Of a stretch of 64,000 bases of DNA, positions 17,665 to 27,060 are shown piece after piece. The stretch spans positions 1 to 64,000 of the forward strand of contig NZ_RQYT01000030.1 in assembly GCF_003932785.1 (NCBI RefSeq), given 5' to 3'. Position numbers and translations under genes: made by a program. How positions within the stretch are numbered: position 1 is the first letter of the stretch; every line of letters begins with the position of its first letter. Below the pieces are notes generated by a model. That model did not search any database, was not told where the DNA came from, and worked only from the letters and a program-made list of their open reading frames with translations. The DNA is from Arachnia propionica (GTDB lineage Bacteria; Actinomycetota; Actinomycetes; Propionibacteriales; Propionibacteriaceae).

Positions 17665-18912
17665 TCAGGCCAGCAGCCCGAGGGGGATGACTGCCACGCC
17701 GTCGCCGCGTCGGTAGGCGTACTCCCCGGTGGTGATGACCACCTTGTCGATGAGGCGGTCGCCCAGGTGCTCGCCCAGCCAGTGGAGGTGTCGCACGTCC
17801 CTGTCGTCGGGGTCGCGGGTGAGTTTGACCTCGATGGCCACCACGTGGCCTGCCGTGTTCTCCACGATGAGGTCCACCTCGCGGTCGCCGTTGCGGGTGC
17901 GCAGATGCGAGACCTGGAGACCGGTGACGGCGGCTCGTACCCTCACGCACAACGTGACCAGGGACTCGAACAGTTGTCCGAGCACTTCCCCGGAGCCGGG
18001 GGCTCCGCTGAGCAGTTTCGCCGGGCTGAGGTCGAGGAGTCGTGCCGCCAGTGCCGGGTCGAGCAGTTGGTGTTTCGGGCCCACCTTGAGTCTGGGCAGT
18101 GGGGCGAGCGACGAGGTCCAGCCCGGCACCGGGTCCAGCACCCAGATCCGGGTGAGGAGATTGCGGTAGTTCTCGGAGGCGCCGCGGCTCGGTTTGTCGA
18201 TCTGTCCGGATGTGGCGGCATCCAGGATGGCCGTGTACGAGGCCGTCGTGGAACTGGCCGCGGCGTATGCCCGGAGCCAGTCCGTCAGGGCCTGTGGACG
18301 TCGAAGCGTCATACCCTCCTCGGGTAGGTCCCGGTCGACGATGCGGGCAAGGTAGCTGTCGAGCTGGAGCCTGAGGGCAGCGGGACGCATTCCCCGAAGC
18401 CCGGGCAGCCCCGAGGCGCAGATCTCCTCCACGTAGTCGGGCAGGCCGAGCGGGCTGCGTCCCTCGATGTCCACTCCGCCCGTCAGGAGGGCTGCGATGT
18501 CGATTCCTCCTGGGGCTGCGCCACGTTCGGTGAGCGACATCGGTCGCATGACGACGGTGGCAATCCGGCCTGCGCCTGAATGGCTGGTGGTGCCGGGGCG
18601 TGGGGTGGCGCTCCCGGTCAGCAGCACGGCGAGGTTGTGATGTCGGTCCACCGCCCGGCGCACCCGATCCCACACCGGCGGGAAGTGCTGCCATTCGTCG
18701 ATGAGCAGCGGCTTCTCGCCGGTCAACAGTGCGTCGGTGCCGGCCTGCAGCACGCGGAGCGTGTGGGGGTCGTCGAGCTCGAGGACCCGCTGCGCCCGAC
18801 GGCGTGCGGTCTCGGTCTTGCCAACCGCCTTGGCGCCCTCGATCGCGATGGCGGGTATGTCGGGGAAGACCTCGTCGAGGAGGTCGTCCAGGGCTCTGCG
18901 CAGGTACCGCAT
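17665..18912 (-). CDS. AAA-family ATPase with DUF4143 domain
   Basis: 415 aa; start MRYLRRALDDL at 18912. N-terminal P-loop GAKAVGKT (26-33), Walker B LLIDEWQHF, and LLTGSA sensor. The C-terminal DUF4143 region includes EVDLIVE...VVAIEVK, the PD-(D/E)xK-like core typical of this family. The family is widespread in bacteria and archaea with uncertain function, often regarded as mobile or addictive ATPases. Near-perfect tandem repeats upstream look like its own operator. Confidence 0.8.
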   Translation of the reverse strand: MRYLRRALDDLLDEVFPDIPAIAIEGAKAVGKTETARRRAQRVLELDDPHTLRVLQAGTDALLTGEKPLLIDEWQHFPPVWDRVRRAVDRHHNLAVLLTGSATPRPGTTSHSGAGRIATVVMRPMSLTERGAAPGGIDIAALLTGGVDIEGRSPLGLPDYVEEICASGLPGLRGMRPAALRLQLDSYLARIVDRDLPEEGMTLRRPQALTDWLRAYAAASSTTASYTAILDAATSGQIDKPSRGASENYRNLLTRIWVLDPVPGWTSSLAPLPRLKVGPKHQLLDPALAARLLDLSPAKLLSGAPGSGEVLGQLFESLVTLCVRVRAAVTGLQVSHLRTRNGDREVDLIVENTAGHVVAIEVKLTRDPDDRDVRHLHWLGEHLGDRLIDKVVITTGEYAYRRGDGVAVIPLGLLA

Positions 18913-18918
18913 ACCGCC

Positions 18919-18980
18919 CAGTGTACAAAACGCATGGTTTCTAGTGTGCAAAACGCATGATTTCTGCTGTGCAGAACGCC
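18919..18980 (-). promoter_or_regulatory. Tandem repeats before the DUF4143 ATPase gene
   Basis: Two adjacent 23-bp units with core GTACAAAACGCATG and GTGCAAAACGCATG (18920-18965), then a shorter third, GTGCAGAACGC. They lie immediately upstream of the minus-strand start. Probably operator or promoter repeats for autoregulation; inferred from position and repetition only. Confidence 0.5.
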
Positions 18981-19013
18981 GCCCCATCGCTGGTGGGTTG
19001 AGTGGAGGCTGCG

Positions 19014-19060
19014 CGGGGATCGGCAGGGTGGCCTCCTGGCAAGGTGGACGGCTCCCTGCA
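19014..19060 (+). repeat. Possible fragment of the MITE-like element
   Basis: Shares GGTGGCCTCCTGGCAAGG and flanking bases with the interior of the elements at 12146 and 59907, without terminal inverted repeats. Confidence 0.4.
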
Positions 19061-19088
19061 GGAACATCCTGTCCTGAAGGACACGGCT

Positions 19089-19102
19089 TCGTCCGTCAGT
19101 GA
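19089..19102 (+). promoter_or_regulatory. GTCCGTCAGTGA upstream motif
   Basis: Copy of the shared motif ending about 17 nt before ATG 19118, partly adjacent to the ribosome-binding site. GGAAC lies roughly 35 nt upstream. Confidence 0.45.
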
Positions 19103-19117
19103 CCGATGGAGGACGAG

Positions 19118-19444
19118 ATGACTGTGTACGACCTGCTGAGCCGTGTCCGTGAGGACGAGCGCCACGATCAGTTGATGAAGCCCGTGAATGTGCTGGCACA
19201 GCACTTCCCGGGTGTCTTCACCGGCCCCTACGAGGGGAGGCCCGGCGAGGAGCTGGACATCGTGGAACGGGAGCTGGGGCACATCCAGCGGATCAGCGAC
19301 GAGCTCGCCGAGATCGCCGATGGGCTGCCCGAGCTCGCGCTCGCCGCCGAGGAGGAGCGTCGACGGCGCCGGGGGAGGCTGGTCCTCCTCGGCCTGCTGG
19401 CCACCGTCGTCGTGGTGATCCTCGTCGTCCAGGGGATCCTGTGA
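19118..19444 (+). CDS. Small protein with C-terminal transmembrane anchor
   Basis: 108 aa. ATG 19118 is preferred over 19106 because GGAGG falls between them. Residues 1-80 are helical and acidic; residues 88-108 form one transmembrane helix (VLLGLLATVVVVILVV), giving a tail-anchored topology. It overlaps the FtsK-like gene start (GTGA) and opens the FtsK/WXG100 operon, so it may tether the ATPase or substrates at the membrane. Family not recognised. Confidence 0.65.
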   Translation: MTVYDLLSRVREDERHDQLMKPVNVLAQHFPGVFTGPYEGRPGEELDIVERELGHIQRISDELAEIADGLPELALAAEEERRRRRGRLVLLGLLATVVVVILVVQGIL

Positions 19445-22140
19445 GCGCCCGGGCGCGCTTCGCGAGGGCGCAGGCCGAACTCGCCTCCGGGGAGGAGCGG
19501 ATGCGTGAGCACTACGAGCGCGCGGTCGGCGCGATGGCCGCCCACGCGCGACGCGTCGACCGTGAGGAACGCGCGATCGCCGACACCGTCAGAGAACTCG
19601 TGGCGGCAGGCCACGTGGCCGATCTCGGGGCCTGGTCGTCCACCGACTGGGAGGGCTGGACCCCCGATCCCCGCATCCCCGACGAGGTGCGCGTCGGTCA
19701 CGTCGACGGCACCGAGCTGGCGCACCTCCCGGCCACACTGCCCCTGTTCCGCGGCCAGCCGATCCTGCTCACCACCGAGGAGCCCGAGGCCTGCGACCAC
19801 GCCCGCACCATCCTGAGGAACCTGGCGCTGCGGATCGCCGCGGCTGCGGGCCCCGACGTCGTCCTCCACCTCATCGACCCCTTCCGGATGGGGCACGGCT
19901 TCCTGCGGGAACGCGACCTGCCGGGCGTCGCCCCCGCCGGCGCCGACGCCATGGACAACCTCAGGGCGGCCCGCGATGCCGCCCACGCCGACTCCCTCAC
20001 CGGCCCCGACGGACGACGGCACGTCGTCCTGGCCATGGACTATCCGCGTGGATTCACCCATCAGGGGATCGACATCCTCAACAGCCTCCCGCAGCTGCCG
20101 AACACCCAGCTCATCCTGCATCACGACCTCCTCGCGCCCGAACCCGCGATCTCCGGCCTCGACCTGAGGGATGTCCTCGTGATGGAGGTCGCATCGAATG
20201 GTGTGGCCTTGGGGTGTTGGGGCAGACTCCTGGCCCTGCTCGACCCGGCAGCCCCCGACGACCTGTTCCACCGCATCCACGACGCGTTGGCCGCCAACCT
20301 TCCCGCCACCAACGCCAACTGGGGTGACGTCAACGCCGTCGACCCCAGCCTGTGGTGGTCGGGGAGGGCCCGCGAGCGGGTCGTCGCGACGGTGGGGACG
20401 GACACCGCCGGGCGCCCCATCGAGCTCACCTTCGGGCAGGATCAGGCCGGGGTGTGGCTGTCGCACCTCGTCATCGGCGGGACGACGGGGTCCGGCAAGT
20501 CGATGCTGCTGCACTGCCTCATCACGAGCCTGGCCACCCGGTACGGCCCCGACGAGCTCCAGTTCCTGCTCATCGACGGCAGGGACGGCGCGGAGATGCA
20601 GGCTTACCGGGAACTCCCGCACGCCCAGGCCGTCGCCATCCACACCCCGCCGGACATGGCCGCGGGCATCATCCTCGACGTCCACAAGGAGCTGACCCGA
20701 CGCCACCAGTTGCTGGTCCGACACAAGGTCCCGGCGCTGCGCGATCTCCCGTCCTCGGAGTCGACCCTGCTGGCGCGGCTGGTGGTGGTGATCGACGAGT
20801 ACCAGGTGTATCTCGACGACATCACCAACGGCGTGGGGGAGGCCCTGACCGACATCGCCGCCCGTGGCCGCGCCGCCGGTATCCACCTGGTGCTCGCCTC
20901 GCAGAGTTTCCACGGGGCCGGGGCGGGGCATCGGGCCCAGTTCTTCAACAACGTGCAGACCCGGGTGGCGTTGCCGATGCCTGCGAACACGGTCCAGATG
21001 CTGACGGAGTTCAGCTCCGATGCTCGCCGCCTCATCGGTTCGCACTGCCGAGAGGCGGGCGACGTGGTGGTGCACTCCGGGATCGGGGCCGCCCCGGATG
21101 TGGCCGGTCGGGTGGGTTTCCTGCCGGGCGAGCAGCTGGCCGATCTGGTGGCGGCCCTCGCTGCGAAGGACCGCCGTCGGCCTCTGGTCCTGGACGGCAA
21201 CGCCCCGCCGTCGGCGGCCCGGAACCCGGCCCTTCAGGGCCTGGCCCGCGTCCCCAGGACGGCGACGGTGGATGCGTGGGCGAGCCGTCCCGAGGCGGAG
21301 GGAGGGCTCGGGGTGGTGAACTGGCCCGCCCACGACCTGCCCGCGGCGTTCATCGTCGGACGTTCCATGACCGTTCACGGCTCCGCCTTCGCGGTGGTGA
21401 AACGGGCGGCCCGGCAGAACGTCGCCGTCCTGGCCGATGACGCGGAGGTCCTCACCGGGGTGCTCCAGTCCGGCCTGGCGAGCCTGTCCGCGTCGTGTCT
21501 GCCCGGCGGCTGCCAGGTGTGGGTGCTGAGCCAGCTCCGTGGGCGGGAGGGATCGAGCTGGCGTGGTGGTCTCACCGATCGCCTGTCCGAGATCCTGGCC
21601 AGCTGGCAGCACAGTGTGCGGGTCGCGGCCGACGGTGCCGCCGCCGTCGCGATGGTGGCGGCCGCGGTGGTGGAGTTGGAGCGGCGTCGAGCCCTGACCG
21701 CGGACCAGCAGGCGGAGCAGGACACCCTCGTCGTCGTGGCGGCCGGGCTGGAGGCGTATCAGGAGTTCCACGGCATCGAGGGCCGGTACGAGACGGAGCT
21801 GTCCGAAGCCACCGCGCACCTGGCCCGGCTGGCCAATGACGGGCCGCTGCTGGGGATCCACGTCGTGTTGGGGGCGACGTCGCGGGATGCGTGGGAGCGG
21901 GTGTGGCCCACCCAGCGGATGACGGCGTTCAACCATCGGTTCTGCGGGCAGTTGTCGCAGACGGATTCCCAGTGGCTTTTCGGCGACCAGCGGGCCACCG
22001 AGGTGGAGCCGGGCGGCGTCATCCAGGGGCCGCGTCGGATGGGCTACAGCGACGCGGTGTCGGGGTCGCAGACGGTGTTCCTGCCCTACGTCTGCGGAGC
22101 GGACCTGGACCAGTCGTTGGCGGGGTTGGTGAGGAGCTGA
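19441..22140 (+). CDS. FtsK/SpoIIIE-domain ATPase (EccC-like)
   Basis: 899 aa from GTG 19441, coupled to the preceding gene. The central FtsK domain has Walker A GGTTGSGKS (about 346-354) and Walker B LVVVIDEYQ (about 450). N-terminal (VVLHLIDPF) and C-terminal (LVVVAAGLE, LLGIHVVLGA) segments look like degenerate copies of the same fold, as in multi-domain EccC/EssC motors of type VII secretion. No transmembrane segment is present, unlike classic EccC, so membrane attachment could come from the upstream tail-anchored protein. Two WXG100-size genes follow at once, supporting an export-motor role. Distant from the chromosome-segregation FtsK (no gamma domain seen). Confidence 0.75.
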   Translation: MSARARFARAQAELASGEERMREHYERAVGAMAAHARRVDREERAIADTVRELVAAGHVADLGAWSSTDWEGWTPDPRIPDEVRVGHVDGTELAHLPATLPLFRGQPILLTTEEPEACDHARTILRNLALRIAAAAGPDVVLHLIDPFRMGHGFLRERDLPGVAPAGADAMDNLRAARDAAHADSLTGPDGRRHVVLAMDYPRGFTHQGIDILNSLPQLPNTQLILHHDLLAPEPAISGLDLRDVLVMEVASNGVALGCWGRLLALLDPAAPDDLFHRIHDALAANLPATNANWGDVNAVDPSLWWSGRARERVVATVGTDTAGRPIELTFGQDQAGVWLSHLVIGGTTGSGKSMLLHCLITSLATRYGPDELQFLLIDGRDGAEMQAYRELPHAQAVAIHTPPDMAAGIILDVHKELTRRHQLLVRHKVPALRDLPSSESTLLARLVVVIDEYQVYLDDITNGVGEALTDIAARGRAAGIHLVLASQSFHGAGAGHRAQFFNNVQTRVALPMPANTVQMLTEFSSDARRLIGSHCREAGDVVVHSGIGAAPDVAGRVGFLPGEQLADLVAALAAKDRRRPLVLDGNAPPSAARNPALQGLARVPRTATVDAWASRPEAEGGLGVVNWPAHDLPAAFIVGRSMTVHGSAFAVVKRAARQNVAVLADDAEVLTGVLQSGLASLSASCLPGGCQVWVLSQLRGREGSSWRGGLTDRLSEILASWQHSVRVAADGAAAVAMVAAAVVELERRRALTADQQAEQDTLVVVAAGLEAYQEFHGIEGRYETELSEATAHLARLANDGPLLGIHVVLGATSRDAWERVWPTQRMTAFNHRFCGQLSQTDSQWLFGDQRATEVEPGGVIQGPRRMGYSDAVSGSQTVFLPYVCGADLDQSLAGLVRS

Positions 22141-22141
22141 C

Positions 22142-22408
22142 GTGTCCATGAATGAACTGCGTGTGGCGCTGCCGCGTTTCCTGACGGCGCTGGAGGCCTT
22201 CCACCGCGACCTCGCCCGGAGCGCGGAGGCCGTCGAGGAGGCGGAGAAGCGTCTGCTCGCGCTCGGCGACGACGACTTCCTCCAGCAGTTCGGGGCGCAG
22301 CTGCGTCGGGTGAAGGAGCCCACGGACCAGTACCGGAAGGGCACGCCCCGGGTGGAGGCGGCGGTGAACGACAAGATCCAACGAGTGGAGAGGTACTTCC
22401 ATGGCTGA
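22142..22408 (+). CDS. Small helical protein, WXG100-like partner
   Basis: 88 aa; GTG 22142 is spaced 7 nt from GAGGAG, ATG 22148 is the alternative. Two helices separated by LGDDDFLQQFGAQ, the size and shape of an ESAT-6-type protein but lacking the W-x-G turn. It overlaps the next gene by 8 nt. Likely the heterodimer partner of the 22401 protein; inferred from position. Confidence 0.55.
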   Translation: MSMNELRVALPRFLTALEAFHRDLARSAEAVEEAEKRLLALGDDDFLQQFGAQLRRVKEPTDQYRKGTPRVEAAVNDKIQRVERYFHG

Positions 22409-22661
22409 TCCGGTGATCCTGGCCGAGGCCATCGACGACTACGCGGATGCCCTGGAGCGTCACCGCGCGGTGATCGGTCGTGGTTTCGGCGACGTCGACA
22501 AGGCCTTCGTGCACCTGATGCAGGTGTGGCAGGGCGAGGGGGCGGCGGAGTTCGGACGTCGCTGGGAGGCTGCGACGGGCGGGTTCGAGCCGTTGTGTGC
22601 GGCCCTGCCGACGTTGCTGAAGGAACTGCGGTCGCGGGCCGTGGTGTTGCGGGGGATCTGA
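22401..22661 (+). CDS. WXG100-family protein
   Basis: 86 aa. Two predicted helices joined by W-Q-G within VWQGEGAAEFGRRW, the WXG100/ESAT-6 signature, at mid-length as the family requires. WXG100 proteins are type VII secretion substrates or substrate-targeting partners. It is the third gene of the FtsK operon, and its stop overlaps the next start (TGATG). Confidence 0.75.
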   Translation: MADPVILAEAIDDYADALERHRAVIGRGFGDVDKAFVHLMQVWQGEGAAEFGRRWEAATGGFEPLCAALPTLLKELRSRAVVLRGI

Positions 22662-23446
22662 TGGCCGATCCAGGGGTGTTGATCCGGCATCTGCGCCGCT
22701 TCCAGGGCGAGTTGACCACCGTCGCTGCCTCCGCGGCCGGTGAGGTCCGCAGCACCCACGACGAGTACACCGTGTTGTCGCAGCAGGTGGCGGCGGCGAG
22801 TGAGAGGGTCCAGCGGTCTGAGGGGGTCGTCGAGGACTGGAGGTCACGGGTGGCCGAGATGGAGCGTCAGATGGTGCTGATGGAGGAGTCCGTGAAGACG
22901 CTCAGGTCCAAGGTGGGGCGGGTCACTACCCGGTCGCGTCGGGTCGCGGAGGTGGTTGGGCGGATGCTCAAACGCTGCCGGAGACGACTGGAGGCGTCCC
23001 GGAAGGATCTGGAACACATTGATGTGGAACTGCAGACGGCGAAGGGGAAACCACGGGCGGTGTTGCTGCAGCGTCGCGCAGAGGTGCAGCAACGCATCGG
23101 CTGCTGTGAGGCGGCGGTGGAGGCCTGCCGTCGGGCCGATGAACTGGTGGTGGAGGCACGGGAGATCGTGGTGCTGGCTGAGCGGGAGGCGTCGGTGGCG
23201 AACGATCAGCATCTCCGAGCCAAGGAGGAGACGGTCAAGGCTCGCTGCCAGCTGGGACAGGCCGAGCCGGAGGTGGAGACGGCCCGGCACAACGGTCTCA
23301 AGGCGGAGGACCACGAAAAGGCGGCCAGGAAGCAGATCCAGGCACAGCAGGATGCCGCAGCGCGTTCGGCCCGGCTGGTCAGCACCGGGGTGGATCAGAT
23401 CGATGCGGCAGTGTCACAACTCAAGGGCATCGACGGGGCACTGTGA
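22661..23446 (+). CDS. Long coiled-coil protein of the FtsK/WXG100 operon
   Basis: 261 aa from ATG 22661, which overlaps the preceding stop. Nearly continuous charged coiled coil (VAAASERVQRSEGVVEDW, LEASRKDLEHIDVELQTAK), with no signal peptide or membrane segment. It may be a type VII-like substrate or chaperone. Coupled to the next gene by a TGATG overlap. Confidence 0.6.
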   Translation: MADPGVLIRHLRRFQGELTTVAASAAGEVRSTHDEYTVLSQQVAAASERVQRSEGVVEDWRSRVAEMERQMVLMEESVKTLRSKVGRVTTRSRRVAEVVGRMLKRCRRRLEASRKDLEHIDVELQTAKGKPRAVLLQRRAEVQQRIGCCEAAVEACRRADELVVEAREIVVLAEREASVANDQHLRAKEETVKARCQLGQAEPEVETARHNGLKAEDHEKAARKQIQAQQDAAARSARLVSTGVDQIDAAVSQLKGIDGAL

Positions 23447-24105
23447 TGACTGGTCAGAGCACACTTCAAACGGCTGTACAGGGCTATGACAAGGCTAGGG
23501 ATCAGCTGGCCCGGGTGTGGGAGGACGACCGGGCGATGCGGATGCGGGCCGAGGTGCTGCATCCCCTGGCCGCAGATCTGGACGCCCAGGTCCGGGCCGA
23601 ACAGCAGTGGCGTCAACATCATGAGGCGGCCGTGGCGTGTGTCGCGGTGATCGAGGAGCGTCTCGACGAGGCTCAGAACCACATGACACCGTGCGCGGAG
23701 GCGGAGCGACAGGCCAGACAAGAACTGCTGGATGCAGCGAACGCCATCGAGTCCGGGATGCGGGCCGTCGAGACGTGTACTGATCGCTGTCTGCGCGCTC
23801 TGCGGGCTTTGGAGGCTGCGGTGCCCTGTGGGGGAAAGGTGCCGGTCTCCCTCGGGGATTGGGCGGAGATTGGCTGGTTGGTGACCAAGGCGGGAGTCCG
23901 GGCGTGTGTGGAACAGGGAACCAAGCAGGTGGCATCAAACCTGATCGAAGATGGTGTGGCGGGGGTGCTCAGGGCCGAGGCTCCGCCGTACACCCATGAG
24001 GTCTCCGAGCAGGTGCTAGATCAGGTGATCGACGCGGGCAGGCTCACCGCCGTGAGGTCCCGGGCGTGGTGGGAACGGTTCAGGAAGCGCAGGGACCGCA
24101 GGTGA
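23446..24105 (+). CDS. Hypothetical helical protein of the FtsK/WXG100 operon
   Basis: 219 aa from ATG 23446. Helical, with cysteines at the end of the coiled-coil part (around HMTPCAEAE, ETCTDRCLRAL) and a distinct C-terminal third. No known domain. Last gene of the operon, converging with the zinc-ribbon membrane gene only 2 bp away. Confidence 0.55.
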   Translation: MTGQSTLQTAVQGYDKARDQLARVWEDDRAMRMRAEVLHPLAADLDAQVRAEQQWRQHHEAAVACVAVIEERLDEAQNHMTPCAEAERQARQELLDAANAIESGMRAVETCTDRCLRALRALEAAVPCGGKVPVSLGDWAEIGWLVTKAGVRACVEQGTKQVASNLIEDGVAGVLRAEAPPYTHEVSEQVLDQVIDAGRLTAVRSRAWWERFRKRRDRR

Positions 24106-24107
24106 GG

Positions 24108-24890
24108 TCACAGGCTCAGCAGCCACACGATGACCGGGGTGAGGAGCAGGACGAGCACCGTCGTCGAGACGAGGCCCCGTCCCAGCCGGGTGAAGGTCAT
24201 GGGGGTGATGCCCTGCACCAGCCAGGCCTCCCGCGTGGCGCCGAGGCGTGGGCCGTGGACGAGGAGGACCTGTCCCTCGTCGATGGGGATGTCGGCTGCG
24301 ATGTTGACATGCTCGCGGCCGCCGGAGTGCTCGACGATGACCTGCCAGCCGTGACGGGAGGGGGCGGCGCCGCTGGTGAGGTTGGCGCCGAGGCGGAGCC
24401 CCGTGCCGAAGATGGAGCCGACCATCCGCAGCAGGGCGCTCATGCAGCCGTCGAGATGGACCTTGCTGAGCAGCCAGGAGGCGATGGCGAGGATGAGGAG
24501 CAGCGGCCACAGCATCATGAACAGGCCCAAGGTCGCCTCGACGATGAGATCTCGGGCCTTGATGAGGAACAGGATCGGGGTCCCGAGGAGCAGGACGGTC
24601 CTGATCGGGAAAACACCCCAGACCCAGGCCCGGCCGGTGGGGGAGACGCTGACCACCTCGCCGCGCACGCTGAGGAAGCCGGACCGGCCGGAAGTCCGTC
24701 GTGGGCTGGCGGGAGTGGGCTGCTCGGGACGACGCTCCCAGGGTGGCGGAGGGCTGGTCGGGGAGGTCGGCGGCAGGACGACGCGTCGAGAACCGTGCGG
24801 ACTGCGGTTCGGGCTGGACGGGCCGTCGCAGCGCGTGCAGTGGTCCTGGGCGCCGAGGTAGCGCTTGCAGCGGGGGCAGGTGCGGGCCAT
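24108..24890 (-). CDS. Zinc-ribbon membrane protein
   Basis: 260 aa, start after GGAGAAGGAG. N-terminal zinc ribbon CPRC...CTRC (residues 5-22), a Pro/Ser-rich disordered linker (25-75), then hydrophobic segments about 105-125 and 130-150 and a final one at the C-terminus (VLVLLLTPVIVWLL). Between them lies a soluble beta-rich part. Function unknown; proximity to the FtsK/WXG100 genes hints at a link. Confidence 0.6.
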   Translation of the reverse strand: MARTCPRCKRYLGAQDHCTRCDGPSSPNRSPHGSRRVVLPPTSPTSPPPPWERRPEQPTPASPRRTSGRSGFLSVRGEVVSVSPTGRAWVWGVFPIRTVLLLGTPILFLIKARDLIVEATLGLFMMLWPLLLILAIASWLLSKVHLDGCMSALLRMVGSIFGTGLRLGANLTSGAAPSRHGWQVIVEHSGGREHVNIAADIPIDEGQVLLVHGPRLGATREAWLVQGITPMTFTRLGRGLVSTTVLVLLLTPVIVWLLSL

Positions 24891-24934
24891 GGCTCCTTCT
24901 CCGGGGTGACGTGGGTGGAGTGCTTCCACAGCCA

Positions 24935-24948
24935 TTACTGACGGCCAG
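24935..24948 (-). promoter_or_regulatory. GGCCGTCAGTAA upstream motif (minus strand)
   Basis: Copy of the shared motif with one change (GGCC for GTCC), 44 nt before the zinc-ribbon gene start and oriented towards it. Confidence 0.4.
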
Positions 24949-24975
24949 AGGACATGGAAGGGAAGGAAGTCGAGG

Positions 24976-25377
24976 ATGTATCCGGTCATGGTGGGGGTTG
25001 GTGTGGCGGTCCGCTGGGCGCTGCTGTACGTGCCGCTGGTGTTCGTCACGCAGCTCTGGGCGGGCAGCCAGTACAGCCCGGGGCAGGGCGGCGGCTGGCA
25101 GGAACTGGCGCTCTGGGCGGGGATCTTCGGTGTGGTGACGGTGGCGGCCTGCGTGGAGCGGGCCTTCAACGGGGACCGCATCGTCGATCCGCAGGCGGTG
25201 CTCAAGGTGGCGGCGATCGGCCACGTGGTGGGTGCGATGATCGCGGTCTTCTGGTTCACGGCCAAGGGAGGCCCGAACCGGAGCGACTGGTTCATCGCCC
25301 CGGCAACAGCGACGGTGTTCGTGGCTCTCTGGGTCCATCTGCTGGCAGCGAGAATCCCCGAGGAGATGGAGGAGTGA
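24976..25377 (+). CDS. Small integral membrane protein
   Basis: 133 aa, ribosome-binding site GGAAGGAAG. Four hydrophobic segments (about 8-28, 45-62, 75-97, 106-126) occupy most of the length. No family recognised. Divergent from the zinc-ribbon gene. Confidence 0.55.
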   Translation: MYPVMVGVGVAVRWALLYVPLVFVTQLWAGSQYSPGQGGGWQELALWAGIFGVVTVAACVERAFNGDRIVDPQAVLKVAAIGHVVGAMIAVFWFTAKGGPNRSDWFIAPATATVFVALWVHLLAARIPEEMEE

Positions 25378-25416
25378 GCCCTTTGGGACGTTCATGAGTG
25401 CGCGCCTTGGGTGGTT

Positions 25417-25468
25417 CGCTGGTCGAGCCGGACTGCGAGCGCCAGCGAGCAGTCCGTGTCGAGACCCT
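25417..25468. repeat. Dispersed palindromic element, left half
   Basis: CGCTGGTCGAGCC to GTGTCGAGACC; the right half is absent. The remainder of the gap 25378-25692 contains only the GTCCGTCAGT motif and a short hairpin (GGGCGCTGAGCGCCC near 25510). Confidence 0.65.
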
Positions 25469-25586
25469 GCTGACGGCCCCACGGAACCCTTGCGAGATCT
25501 CGACTCTCGGGCGCTGAGCGCCCTCAGGGTGGGCAGCGTGAAGGGGGCTCGATCCGGCCCTTGTGAACAGTTCCTCCGTGTGCGAT

Positions 25587-25604
25587 CCCTGTCCGTCAGT
25601 GAAG
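25587..25604 (+). promoter_or_regulatory. CTGTCCGTCAGTGA upstream motif
   Basis: Copy of the shared motif about 92 nt before argG, the longest spacing among the seven. Confidence 0.4.
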
Positions 25605-25683
25605 GGCAAGAGAACAACACGAGCTGGCGACCTGCCGGCTTCGAGGGTTCGGCGCTCGCCACGGTGGCGGGTGCCGAAGGTAA

Positions 25684-27059
<1,376 letters not shown>

Positions 27060-27060
<1 letters not shown>

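Noticed and set aside
17582-18928. N-terminal extension of the zinc-peptidase frame into the DUF4143 gene
   Set aside because: The extension lies in another frame of the DUF4143 ATPase gene, and AAGGAGGAG points to GTG 17581 as the true start.
19228-22770. Very long minus-strand open frame (1180 codons) opposite the FtsK-like gene
   Set aside because: Antisense shadow of the FtsK/WXG100 operon; no domain makes sense on that strand.
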